From Brachynemurus nebulosus (lineage: Eukaryota; Arthropoda; Insecta; Neuroptera; Myrmeleontidae), in contig JAPWDM010000001.1 of NCBI GenBank assembly GCA_035578155.1, positions 9,512,670 through 9,576,669 on the forward strand: DNA of 64,000 nt, written 5' to 3'. Of the stretch, positions 46,001 through 56,545 are shown piece by piece (the first letter of the stretch is position 1; every line of letters begins with the position of its first letter). Under the pieces are notes generated by a model that was not told where the DNA came from, did not search any database, and was given only the letters and a program-made list of their open reading frames with translations. A program made the position numbers and the translations under genes.

Positions 46001-46555
46001 AAATCTGAATTGCATAAAGTAGTATTTAGACTGTTAATGACGGAAACATTGCTTTTAAAAGGCGTAAAATCAGGAGCGTATTTACATACGAGGGGATTGG
46101 GCTTTAATCCTGAATTGCAGAATTGTTGGGGCGCAGATCTTTCTTCAATTTTATGTAAAACAAAGTAAAAGTCCCTTTTATCATAACTTTTAGTCAGGTA
46201 AAGAAAATAAAGTGGGAAAGTGATGCTAAGTAGATGAAAGTTTGCATAGAGGTATACTTTGGTAATAAAAATCTCGTCTATGTCATTAGGCGAAATTCTA
46301 GAAAACCAATAAAATTTCCGTTTCTGACGACCGTGTAGTTTTTGGCGTGATATGTGGTTAGTAGCACACACTAATATCAGAAATTTGTTAGTGAACCTGT
46401 ATTCTTTAAGGGAGCTATAGAGATCCAAATCATCCCGTAATTACCATCATAGTAATATTAGCAATACATGTGCCAGTGGCATTGTCCAATATATTTGCAT
46501 ATTATTGCAACAAATTATAAAAAAACGCTAAATTTCCATATTGATTTCAAAATTT
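43066..46555. other. Long unassigned spacer
   Basis: No gene recognised in about 3.5 kb. Notable small items: the hairpin motif AAGTGCGTGTTTTTGACACGCACTAAG at about 43746-43772; CGCAGCATCCTGCATAACAT near 44895; a perfect TCGATTCCTGGAATCGA hairpin near 45629; and CAGGAGCGTATTTACATACG near 46070, which looks like one hAT-style end without a partner. A 145-codon minus frame at 45991-46428 has no recognised domain. Confidence 0.4.
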
Positions 46556-46610
46556 TGTCACCCTGGGCACTTGCCCCGCGTGCTCCTAGTGTAAATCCTG
46601 CACTGCTTAT
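46556..46610. mobile_element. hAT MITE end fragment
   Basis: GTCACCCTGGGCACTTGCCC..TGCTCCTAGTGTAAATCCTG, ending CAGTG-like on the minus strand, resembles the GTGCCCC..GGATTTAC end of the 35705 and 61930 family. Only this end is present. It abuts the non-LTR fragment. Confidence 0.45.
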
Positions 46611-46611
46611 A

Positions 46612-46752
46612 TCTCAAGGGGGACAATATCTCACAAGACCATAAAACATGAGATGAAGATTCGTTCTTCAAGCCACATCTGCGGTAAAAAAGACTCCCTT
46701 CTAGTTCCATAGTAAAAAGATGTTCCCTCAGGGCATTATATCCAGTAAGCAA
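46612..46752 (-). pseudogene. Second non-LTR retrotransposon C-terminal fragment
   Basis: Minus-strand residues MLTGYNALREHLFTMELEGS and YRRCGLKNESSSHVLWSCEIL align by eye with the LLTGHN..HL..GL..C.KC..EESS.H.LC.C tail at 38063-38305. The first Cys of the C-x2-C..H..C motif is Tyr here. The frame then runs into the unrelated hAT end fragment, so the open reading frame is a chimera. About 47 residues of a dead element, without RNase H or reverse transcriptase. Confidence 0.65.
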
Positions 46753-46868
46753 AACTTTTAGGGAGTTTAGTTGTACTATATGCTGTGAATTTAAATGTGC
46801 TATATTTTATTCCAAAAGCTGTGAAGAACTCTAATTACTGTTAAACTTAGATTTAATGTGTGTCTTAA

Positions 46869-47740
46869 GGGGACCACTAGTGTGACATTTTGAAAAAATT
46901 GGAAAATTTTTTTTTGCTTGTTTTGATATTCTATACCTTTAACATACTAAAATTTCAAGTGCGTATCTCAAATAGCCATCCGAAGAGCGGATTCTGATTT
47001 TCATTGTTAACTTTGATGTATTGTTAACTTTGAGGTATGAAGGTTAATAGTTCGGGAGTTTTTGGACGTGGCTGCTAGTCACATGTTGTACAGCTAGACT
47101 CTGGCACATTTAAACGACTCATCTAGTTTTACTATGACCGTTATAGGGAGTACATCATAAATGATTTTTGTAAAAATTCTCAGTGATTAAAACTAAAAGA
47201 TAAGGTAAAGAAAAACTACATTTTTCAAATTTGCTGCAGCTATAACTCGAAGACAAAGCATCCGATCGATTTGATTCTTATTGCAGCTTCTTTTATATGT
47301 TTCTTCGTGCCATGAACCTCCAGTTTTCTGATCGAATAAAAAATGTAATTTTTGCAGGCCAAAAATCATAAAATTTTCGAGTAAAATTTGAAACTTTTTT
47401 TTAAAAAAACTCCGCCATTTTGTTAAATTTTAACCTTTTTTTTTGATTGAGGTTCACGACACGAGCAATACCTTCTAGTTTAATAGCCTTTTTGGTTTTT
47501 CTGATTTCAGGCACTGTGAAGGTCGCTATCACTGGAGCAGTGGGGAAACTTTTTTTTTGCAGCCTTTGGAAATCTCTAATAACTCATTGAATTTTCAATT
47601 TTTTTATCCAAAAATTTTATCTTGAATTTATTATATATCAACGAATGTATCCTTAAAATATTAAAACATTCCATACGGCAGTTTTTTTTTAAAAATTCCC
47701 AAAAATCACCTTTTTTCAGGCGGTCACACTGGTGGTCCCC
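46869..47740 (-). mobile_element. TTAA-flanked element, family 'GGGGACCACTAGTGTG', copy 2
   Basis: Ends GGGGACCACTAGTGTGAC and (complement) GGGGACCACCAGTGTGAC, one mismatch in 18, with perfect TTAA on both sides (46865-46868, 47741-47744). It is homologous in inverted orientation to 3346-4119, with about 100 bp more near 47080-47200. Non-coding. Better preserved ends than copy 1. Confidence 0.85.
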
Positions 47741-47743
47741 TTA

Positions 47744-48112
47744 AGCCTCGATCCGCACTATGATGCCGATACCGATACGCTCCCGCTCCAGTCTCGCTCC
47801 GGTAAAATCTTGTTGTGTTCACATCACATTGCTGATACCTATTCGTTCACCATTTACATTATATAATGTCGCCCTCGATACGCTCCCAGTTCGGTTTCAG
47901 TTCGATAAAAATATCTTTTCATAATAACTGACTGAGTGCAAACGGAGTGGAGTGGGATCAAAAAAATGTTCACACTATCGGTATAAGTTATTGGTCTTAG
48001 AGCGGCATTGGACCGCGACTGATACCGTACTTGAATCGGAGTGATGTTGTGAATATACTCATTGTTTTTGAGAGCATGAACTGAGAGCGGCACGATAGTG
48101 TAAATCGGGGCT
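47744..48112. mobile_element. 369-bp MITE with AGCCYCGATYYRCACTAT ends
   Basis: Left AGCCTCGATCCGCACTATGA and right (complement) AGCCCCGATTTACACTATCG are inverted repeats. The interior carries repeated CGATACGCTCCC, CACACTATCGGTA and GTGTTCACA motifs. It starts exactly at the right TTAA of the neighbouring element, so its own TSD is unclear. A fragment of the same family lies at 27967-28040. Confidence 0.65.
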
Positions 48113-48626
48113 AAGCGTCCGTATTTGTTTTGGTGCCACTGCTTTTCACTGTATGTATTCTCTTGTGTTGCTATATTATGTATACTACGCCTATATAAAA
48201 ACATACACTAGTGTATTAAAATATATAAACAAAATTTAACAAATCTATTATATCTATGAATAACATTCCTTGGCCCTTATTAAAAAAAAAAATGCTCCCA
48301 GCATATTTATGAATGGACAAAAATTTAACTATACGCCGTAGGTACGTGTTTGTGTGTTCGTCCGTGCCTATGTGTGTGCATCAATAATGTGAATTTTTCA
48401 CCTGTAAAGAATTCTTTAGATATGTGGGTATGTAGGTCTAATAATAATGTAGCAAGATTAAGAAAATCGCAATATGTAGGAATGTAAGAATTTTTATTAT
48501 TATATTGATAATTATTATTATGAATGAAGAAGCACTTTATGGGAAAAATGTGCCTGTATTTAAATAAAAGTATTTGAATTTAAACGGTTGCTTTTAACTT
48601 GATCAACAATACATCAGAAAATGAAT
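48113..48626. other. Unassigned spacer
   Basis: AT-rich, with GTGTGT-type simple stretches near 48350. No gene recognised. Confidence 0.4.
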
Positions 48627-49315
48627 AAATTAAAATAAAAAAATGTTTTTTAAGAAAAAGTTTTTATTTAAAAATGGGCTAAAAAGAAATAAAATAACCT
48701 TTGAGTGAAGTTTAAAGCAATATGCAAAATAATTTATAAAAGCTTGAGGCGTTATCATTAATTATTTCGGTTTTGGATATAAGAGCTATTTTACATTTCA
48801 GTAGTTACCAAACTTAATTTTAAACGCCTCAAGCTTTTATAAATTATGTTGCATATTGCTTCAAACTTCACTCAAAGGTTATTTTATTTCTTTTTAGTCC
48901 ATTTTTAAATAAAAGCTTTTTCTTAAAAAACATTTTTTTTTTACTTTAATTTATTTTCTACTTTTTAGTCTGATTACAATTAATTTGAAAAAAAATTAAA
49001 GAAGTAATTTTTACTTATATTTTAATCGGTTAATTTACCTTAGTCAAGCATAATTATGGAAACAAAAAATTGCAATGTAAAATCAATGGACAATATTTGA
49101 CAATTCTAATTGTCAAAAAGTTGCACAGGACTAAAAATCAACAATTTTTTTTGGGGGCAATGTAGGACAAAATTAATTATACAATATCGCATTGTCTTCA
49201 AGGTTAGACACGTATGTAAAATTTGAAACCTCTAGCTCAATTAGAACCTGTCTAAATTTTGATTCCAAGATTTGATCTAAACCAACATACTAACATATCA
49301 AGTTAAATAAAAGAT
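48627..49315 (+). repeat. Dispersed repeat 'GTTTTTTAAGAAAAAG', copy 2
   Basis: Colinear with 40847-41438. It retains a complete internal inverted repeat of about 115 bp (TTTTTAAGAAAAAG..CTTGAGGCGTT mirrored by AACGCCTCAAGC..CTTTTTCTTAAAAA) at about 48646-48765 and 48820-48930. Confidence 0.75.
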
Positions 49316-50796
49316 TTTAAAAATATTCTGCGCTTATGCTACATCTTCGGTGGTAAATATGAAAAACCTACCGAAAACGATCAAAAACAATGATGATGAT
49401 TGTAAAATTGTTTCCTATATTTATCAAAATTTTTGGGTTCATACATTAAAAGGAAAAACGGAATCTTTGTAAGATCACTCTCGTGTCTGTTCGTCCGCCT
49501 GTCACAGAGGCTTTTCTCGAAAACTACGTAACGTTGGAACTTCAAATAATCGCATAGTTTGGGTAGGTCTTGCTTTAAATCAAAATGGAGGGAGGGGTCA
49601 GTTTGGTCAAAAAAAAGTTTTAATTAAGGTATCGTGTGAGGTATCATTTGAAAGAGCCACCTCTAAGGATTCTACAAGTATTTTTTTTTATGATATAGGT
49701 TAAAATTTACTAGAAATGATCGTTTCGCCTGACTTCTAGGATTTCCTGAAGATTACAGGCTTTTTCGATAGTGTAATAGTTGCTGACAAAAATAATTTTA
49801 AATAGCAAGAGGCAACACAGTATTTACTAATCTTTTGGTGTATATTACTGTGTTTTAGTAAAATATGGGATAAGTCACGTATTTTTCAGTGGTCACAAGC
49901 AAATTCGAATAAGGTTTAAATATAGGTACATAAATAAAAAAAGTTTAATTTGGTCTATTGAATTTGCTCACTCTGCGGAACCTTAATTGTGTGAGCCTGA
50001 TTCCTTCTTGACCGAATTTTTTTTATTTTATTTGTTATTTTCTAGTAAATTACCTTACGTTAGAGAAGTAGTACCTACCTATGCAGGTATTGTTGCAATG
50101 AATAGTTTTATCAACAAAAAAAAACTCTTATTGGTGTAATGGCGCCGGGTTATAGTGACGATCTTTTGGATTGCAATACGACTTAAATGTAATTTAATCT
50201 GCTGACATTCGTAAATAATTTTTTTTATCTTGATGGTGAGAGCGCTGGAAAGGGTAAAGTATATTTGTATAATTATAGTATGTTTGTATAAGAATAACAA
50301 GAACTTCTGGCTTGAAGTCATTCCAATTCCAAATTATGGAAGTAATAATATGAAAAGTATGACTTTTTTGTCTTTAGATGTTCATCAAAGCACATACATT
50401 TGACTATGTAAGACCTTAGGTACCTAAATACTATTTGTTTGTAGTTTTCAAACATTTAACGTAGTAGCTCGAGATAGTCAGTATACAAGTATATCTCAGC
50501 GAAAAAATTTTCTTTTATAAAAAATTAAATAATGTATTAATATTCTTCAGTTATTATATTTGTATACCACTTGTTTTTTTGAATTTCCGCTCGCTTATGT
50601 TGTAGCAATTTAAAAGAATTGTTGAAAAAGGGTTGCAAAACGTTGTAAAATGATGTTTCTAAATTATATTTCAAAAACAGCGTGGTCAATAATTTTTATT
50701 TGTTACCTATTAAATATGGTTTGTAACTTTGTCTTAAATAACATATTAAATTTTTATCAAGTTCCTTTGACGTGTTTTCATTTTATTCAAAAAAAA
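49316..50796. other. Unassigned spacer
   Basis: No gene recognised. Phrases such as TTTTCTCGAAAACTACGTAA occur near 49514, of a kind often seen in insect non-coding repeats, but no ends were found. Confidence 0.4.
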
Positions 50797-51176
50797 TAGA
50801 GTCTTGGTTTGGGTCTTGTTCTTGCATTTATGAAGAATCTTGGTCTTGGTCTTGCTAGAGCAGTTTGAGTCGCGGTCTGGTCTTGGTCTCGGTATTGCTA
50901 AAAATCTTGCACTTTCTTGCATTTTTTTATTAGCAAATTTTTTCCTTCTAAACTCAGAATTTTCTCTCTTTACGGTATTAATTATACTTTCAAACTATTC
51001 AAATAGTTTAACAAGAGTCTTGCTTTTTTCTTGTTTTTGTCTTGGTCTTGCTCACTTGAGTCTTGGTATTGGTCTTGCAGCCATACTTATAGTCTTGGTC
51101 TTGCTCTTGGTATACATAGTCTTGGTCTTGGTCTTGCAAAAAATGCAAGACCAAGACAAGACTGCAAGACCAAGAC
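50797..51176. repeat. Low-complexity CTTGGT block with terminal hairpin
   Basis: TCTTGGTCTTGGTCTTGC-type hexamer runs at about 50800-50905 and 51020-51140, separated by unrelated AT-rich sequence, then a complementary run (GCAAGACCAAGACAAGACTG) at 51143-51176. The last part folds as a hairpin. Both outer ends are AGTCTTGGTYTK-like in inverted orientation, so it may be a MITE with simple-sequence ends, but no TSD was found. The 157-codon frame across it is low-complexity (leucine/valine-rich from CTTGGT repeats) and is not considered a gene. Confidence 0.55.
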
Positions 51177-51873
51177 TAATTTTGCTTATCACTAGCTTAA
51201 AATTACAAAACTTTGAAATCGTTTTTCTCAAAATTGGGGTCGTAAATTTTTTTTCTGTAAGGGCTCGTATTATTGGTATTGCATTAAATAAATATCTAGA
51301 GAAGTTTCCTTAAAATCCTTTGAAAAAATCGTTTTATCGACCAACAACCTTAAGTACTTTTTTCAATAGAAAACAATAGTGATCGCCACAAACATACAAA
51401 CAAACATACATTCTTACATACATTAAAATAATATAAACAAATGCTAAAAATAATAAAATAAAGTTTGTAGTCAGTGCGTCAGTGGTTGAGTATGATGACG
51501 GTATGACCGTATGAGTAATAAATGTTTATAAACATGTAACCCAGACTATGCCTACCATACCATAGCTCCACAACATAATACAGCCGAACCTTTTTTTATG
51601 CGATGGATAAAAAAAATGGCCCAAAAAAAAAATTATTAGGCCACTCGGAAAGTGGAAGTGCCATTTTCGGAGCCGCTCGGATGAATTCGTATTTTTCAAG
51701 TAACATGTTAGTGTTAAGCCGATAATGTTGCTTGTGCATAATATGTACCTATCATAAATTCATAAATCTTTATTCAGTGTTTAAATAATCGTTTTTTGTC
51801 AGTACAGTGAGTACTAATCATAGGCATCAAGAAACATCAAGCCATGTTATACGAGTTTAAAGAAGGTACTAAT

Positions 51874-52433
51874 TAGGGATGATCGATATTCATCGATGGT
51901 AGAAAAACATCGATGTTTAGGGGGAAAACATCGATGTTATGTCCTCGATAACATCGACACATCGATGTTATGAGAATAATATCGAAACATCGATATTACT
52001 CTAAGCTATCCAGTATTTATAAAATCCTGTAGCTGACTTAAAACAAGATCCATTACTTTTATGGCAAGTTCTAGGATCCACTTATCCAACCTTGAAAAAA
52101 ATTGCCATTAAATATTTGTATTTCGCAGTAACTTCAACAGCTTCAGAGAGACTTTTTTCAAAAGCTGGGCAGGATTTGTATCAACAAAGGAACATATTAA
52201 AAGAGAAACTTCTAACAAAGTGACTTTTTTTGCAATGTACCTGCAGTGTAGTGTAAATATTGGCAATGTTAATTTTTAATAAATAAAATAATAGATTATA
52301 AGAATGGCTATTTATTTAGCTACATAAACATCGATGTTTTCGAACATGGATGTCTTTCTTTCGATATATATCGTATATCGATACTCTTGAATCAATGTTA
52401 ACATCGATGTTTTTCTAATATCGATCATCCCTA
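51874..52433 (+). mobile_element. 560-bp hAT element rich in ATCGATG, exact 8-bp TSD
   Basis: Ends TAGGGATGATCGATATT and (complement) TAGGGATGATCGATATT are perfect inverted repeats. The octamer GTACTAAT flanks both sides (51866-51873, 52434-52441). Sub-terminal ATCGATGTT repeats occupy about 130 bp at each end. It contains a fragment of hAT transposase, so it is an internal deletion derivative of a known autonomous type rather than an unrelated MITE. Confidence 0.93.
52023..52217 (+). pseudogene. hAT transposase C-terminal (dimerisation) fragment
   Basis: The plus-strand frame reads DPLLLWQVLGSTYPTLKKIA, then YLYFAVTSTASERLFSKAGQ and DLYQQRNILK. The SERLFSKAG block is the hallmark of the hAT C-terminal dimerisation domain. 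The frame begins after a stop at 52020-52022 and, after ILK, shifts in an A run and ends at TAA 52217. Only about 60 residues of the usual 600-plus survive. It resembles the corresponding part of the transposase at 62956-64000 (VPCERLFSKAG). Confidence 0.88.
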
Positions 52434-53227
52434 GTACTAATGCAGCTCACGAAACGAGAAATATTTTTAGTGTTTATGGTGACGATGCGCTTTCTGATAG
52501 CACTTGTAGAAAGTGGTTTGCTACTTAGATTTCAAAACGGTAATTTTTTTTTGTAAGATGAAGCTCCCTTCGGTCGGACTGTGTGTATTGACGATGAAAC
52601 GAAGCATCAAGGCATAAAGCGAAACCTGAAGCAAACTGTCAAGAATTAGCGGCAACTTTTGAGCATTTAAAATCCACAGTTTTCGGCCATTTACACCAAA
52701 AACGGCACGAACTTTCCGGATGATCCAATAAAAACTTCGTAAATAGCTATAAAAAGCTATTTCGTTCCAGATTGTAAAAAAAGAAACTTTTTTATGCGGT
52801 GGATTGGGACCGCTTAAAAAAAAGTTTAATGCAAAATACATAACTCAAAACGTTCAAAATCTCACGATTTCCTTAAAAGTTGCTTTTCTAAACAAGATAT
52901 AGTATTAATTTACACACGAGAACATTTTATTTCATTTTTTCACTGTAAAAGAAACTTAATGATGCAATAATTTAAATTCTTATGCAATGTACTGATTAAA
53001 TACTTAAAAGCTATCAACAAGTAATTTTATAAAAGTAAATTATTATAGTTAATGTTTAGGTTTCTTATTTTTTCTTGCTTTTGATTCATATTATACATTT
53101 TAATCGCCAATTTTCTTTAAACCGCATAAGAAAAGGTTCAGCTGTACTTATAAGCTATATAAAAATCTGTGTGAACTTTTTACAACCCACAATGTATGTC
53201 TTGTTTCCTTTGTAAAATGTACGTATA

Positions 53228-53345
53228 GTGCGTTGCCGCCAATATATCGTACCTCGGCAACAAGAGGGCCACATCTACACATACAACGCCATATAAGATG
53301 TGGCTTTATTGTTGGCGAGGTGCGATATGTACATTTTGTACGCCA
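53228..53345. repeat. Short inverted repeat (about 118 bp)
   Basis: GTTGCCGCCAATATATCGTACCTCG..ACAAGAGGGCCACATC is mirrored by GATGTGGCTTTATTGTTGGCGAGGTGCGATATG. The long open frames crossing this region on both strands (53148-53408 minus, 53233-53733 plus) derive from this symmetry and from the CGAAACGG-rich stretch to its right; no domain is recognised. Confidence 0.55.
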
Positions 53346-53509
53346 TACAATCAAAACGTATTCTGTGGGATTTATAAGTCCATTGAAATTATTGCCATGG
53401 ACCCGCATTGTAGTAGACGGTGGTCGATTTGTGGAAATTAAAGTTTTTTTATATAGGGTGTTTTATTATATTATTACAGTGTATTTATTTACCCTTTTAC
53501 CCTGTAGCA

Positions 53510-53783
53510 TACTGCAGCGAAAACGAAACGGAAGCGGATCGAAACAGAACACAGGCGAACTGCGAAACTCTGTTCGAGCATGTTTTTTAAATGAAGCGTT
53601 ACACACAGCTTGCGAAACGGAAATGAACCGAAATCAGTTCATCGAGCGTTCGCATGAAATTTGTCGGTGTCGTCAGATTTACGCTGGTTCGCGCGATTTG
53701 TGTAACCGTTTCCACGAAAATAGTTATTATTGACCACATCTCCGACCTGTTCTTCGGTATCCAAATCATTACCGTTGTACCTG
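53510..53783. repeat. CGAAAC/GCGAA-rich flank of element B
   Basis: Contains repeated GCGAAAACGAAACGGAAGCGGATC-type motifs. On the other side of element B (57719-57840) the complement strand carries AGTGAAGCGAAAACGTAGCG..GGATC. The two may be halves of one older repeat split by element B. No TSD for that repeat was established. Confidence 0.35.
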
Positions 53784-54120
53784 GGGTAAAGGCAGGTAAG
53801 AGTACGCACTTAATTTTTAAATTTACATAGCGCCTTTATTTTTAAGGGGGGAGTTCACGCCAGAAATGGCTAATAAACAAATTTTTTTCGAATTTCGTTT
53901 TTTGTTTTTATTTTGTTCTGTGGTTCTTTACCAACACGGTGATATATAAAACATGGGCAAAAAAAATTTTTTTTCAAGTAGAAAAATATTTATTTGTGAG
54001 CCGCTGCACAGCCAAGTTGCTGATCCTTTGCATACAACGCTCGCCCCCCCCCCCTCGTGATTTGATCAGTAATATTTAATTTTGGTGTGTACATGAGTTA
54101 TAGTATACACTGAGATAATG

Positions 54121-54247
54121 TTTTTAGTCGAATTTTCTCCGAAAAATTAGACTTATACAGTCTATACGATAAGAGCTGCGAGAGGCGAGAGTAGGGGCGC
54201 TATCCGTTTTCGGACCCGTAGAACACGAATATGTAGAAAAAAAAATG

Positions 54248-54282
<35 letters not shown>

Positions 54283-55785
54283 CCCGCCACCTTTTAATTT
54301 GTGTAGGGTCCCCCTGTGGAAGTTAAGAGATGAAATTTGGTAAATGGGGCTCATTTTCGAGGCACCTCATACTATCAAAGTGGGGTCAAATTTTGGGCAA
54401 ATTTTTTTTCTGACCCGACCTTTAAGGGGGTGGTGGGGGGCGGAAAAGTAATAAAACTTTTTCAAACCGATTTTAAATAATGTTTCGGTCAATTATCTAC
54501 AACATATCCAAAATTCAGCTTCCTAGGATGATATGGTGGGAGTAGAGGGGGGAAAAACGATTTTCGCTGGATCTAACAGGCCCCCAGCCCCCCAGAATTA
54601 ACGTAGAGGGTTGAAATTTGGTGTGTTGATAAAGTTCGTACCTAGGTTGTGCTTTTTGGGGGTTTTAATATTTTACCCCCACCCCCCTCATTTTTAAGCT
54701 ACAATTTCATGCATTTTCGACGTTTTCGAAGTTTGTACCACTCGCACAGGTCACCCGAATAAACCTAGAGGGCTGAAATTTTGTATTCGGATTGAGTTAG
54801 TATCAAGGGGGTGCCTTTTGGGGGTCTCGACTTTTAACCCCTACCCCCACCATTTTTATACCCAAAAGAACATGATTTTTCTTGTTTTTTAACAGTTTCG
54901 TTCGGGTCAAAATCTCCCCAAATAAACCTAGAGGGCTGAAATTTGGTGTACAGGTTAAGCTAATAGCCAGACACTGTTTTTTGGAGGTTTCAACTTTTAA
55001 CCCTTACCCCCACGATTTTTACGCCAATATTTCCTTAATTTTTTTGCTTGTTTTCTAACACGTCTAGAGACTCCATAAGGAAACCTAGAGGGCTGAAATT
55101 TTGTACGTGTATTCAGTTAGTATCCAGCTAGTACCTTGTAGGGAGTCCGCATCACTTTTCCCCCCACTTCTCCCATTTTTACATCGGAATTGAATGCTAT
55201 TGTTAAATGTGTTTTAAAAGCATTATGTTTATTCTAAATACAAGTAGGCGAATAGTAATTTTAAAAAATTTAAAAAAAAGTGAACTTACTTTTATGACAA
55301 ATGAAATACATACATATTAAGTAATTTAAAAATGTTATTAAAGTCACTGTTTGTTTATAAATTAGGAATTTTGGATTTTTAGTATTTATAAAATAGAAAT
55401 TTTGGATTTTTTTGGAAAGAAAAAATATCTTTATAAAGGCCTTCCAGTTTACTATTGAAGGTCCTTTTTTAATATTTAAAACTAAAACATAAAGGCAATT
55501 AGCGGATAAACATGGGCAGGAATGTCCTCGTACGAATTGTGTTGGCTTTTTTTCTGCTACCTGTTTTCGGCACAAAATTGAAATTTACTGAGATACAGAC
55601 TTAAATACTTAAAACCTTTTTTTAAAGCCTCGATCAGCCGAACACTCATCACCAGTTTTGAAACCAACAAAATGACAATTCGGTTGTAGACTTTCAATCA
55701 CATTTCGCTTGTAGACATTCAATACCGAAGATGAAGGGGAAAATTCGACTACCGTGATGGGGCCCCGCTGCTCACGGCGTTTTTT
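54121..55785 (+). mobile_element. Helentron/HINE-like repeat, copy 2 (inside element B)
   Basis: Begins in TTTTT then TAGTCGAATTTTCTCC (54125-54140). It has an AT microsatellite at 54252-54279, the array of about 160-bp units with CCTAGAGGGCTGAAATTT, and the inverted partner GGGGAAAATTCGACTA (55736-55751). It ends with a stem-loop 55752-55777 (CCGTGA..TCACGG around GGGGCCCC) and CGTTTTTT. It is homologous from end to end with 20725-22415 in the opposite orientation; both copies lie in oligo-T/A. Non-coding. Confidence 0.6.
54252..54279. repeat. (AT)n microsatellite inside HINE-like copy 2
   Basis: About 14 AT units, at the position of the longer run in copy 1. Confidence 0.95.
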
Positions 55786-56545
55786 ATTTGTATGCCTTTG
55801 TAGACGTTTTAATAAACAATGAGTAAACCGCTTTTTTTGTTATTATTTTTGTTTTTTACCGTTTCCCGAAAGTTGTGTTTTTTCCGACAAGGAAAATCAT
55901 ATAACAAGTTCTAGAAAAAGATAGAGTCTTAATTTTTTTTAAATTTTGTTCATAAACATATTGCGCATAAAGTGGAGTATGCTTTTTCCATTTGAACAAT
56001 TGTAACTATTTTTAAACATTTCTTTTTTTTAATAAAAAATTGGGTTTTATAATTTTTAGAAGTTTAGGATTACAATTTTATAGTTAATTTTTAAAATTAC
56101 CTGAAACCCATACTCAGCTTTATGGACAGATCCTTTAGGAATAAAATAATGAAAAAATATTTAAAAAATATTCATTACTTTTTGAGATATGACGCTCCTT
56201 GTAAACGCTTAAAAACTTGTGAAAAAGGGCCCCCTCCCCCCACAGGGAAGAGTAGTGAATGTTTCAAAAATAAAATTTTCTATTTAAAACCCTCCCTAAT
56301 TTGAAAAAAATTTCAACAAGCAAAATAATCATAAATAAAAAAGTTGCTTTTTTATTTGAACTCCGTCCTTAAGTAAAAATAAAAAAGTTGTGTTACAAAA
56401 AGAACATTCTATTAAACTTAAATCATAATTTTAAAATTTTAATAGGAAAAAAATTGTTTTTTCTCTAACTTGCAAAAACGTACTCTTACAAGCACTTCCT
56501 TTTAAGAGTACGCGTAGGTTATTTTAAAAGTACGTATTAACATTT

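Larger units (their letters stand above)
51822..52715 (+). pseudogene. Mariner transposase N-terminal remnant, interrupted by a hAT MITE
   Basis: Skipping the inserted hAT element and one copy of its TSD, the plus strand reads HQAMLYEFKEGTNAAHETRN followed by IFSVYGDDALSDSTCRKWFA. This is the first helix-turn-helix of mariner transposases (consensus like AARNICxVYGExAVSxRTCxxWF). A TAG stop follows, then after a frameshift DEAPFGRTVCIDDE and NLKQTV, the linker (usually RSGRP..IDDD) and start of the second helix-turn-helix. Several stops follow. The catalytic DD34D region is absent. Clearly non-functional. Confidence 0.8.
51581..53144 (+). mobile_element. 1.56-kb TA-flanked element with CAGCYGAACC ends holding a mariner remnant
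   Basis: Left CAGCCGAACCTTTTTTTATG and right (complement) CAGCTGAACCTTTTCTTATG are inverted repeats with two mismatches, flanked by TA (51579-51580, 53145-53146). CAG..GAACC ends resemble pogo/Tigger elements, yet the coding remnant inside is mariner-like. Near 52792-52830 is another TTTTTATGCGGT..ACCGCTTAAAAAAAAG palindrome. The hAT element 51874-52433 is nested in it. A relative of its right part lies at 15190-15507. Confidence 0.7.

Noticed and set aside
45991..46428. 145-codon minus-strand frame
   Set aside because: Long for this composition, but no recognised domain and no repeat or conservation evidence. It includes a possible hAT-style end (CAGGAGCGTATTTAC), so it is kept only as spacer.
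43066..46555. Host gene sought in the longest repeat-poor stretch
   Set aside because: No frame with recognisable residues, no codon bias and no plausible exon pairs were found by eye.
50840..51313. 157-codon plus-strand frame rich in Leu/Val
   Set aside because: Generated by CTTGGT/GTCTTG repeats. The apparent hydrophobic protein is low-complexity translation.
53233..53733. 166-codon plus-strand frame
   Set aside because: Spans a short inverted repeat and a CGAAAC-rich stretch, with no domain. The overlapping minus frame of 86 codons reflects the same symmetry.
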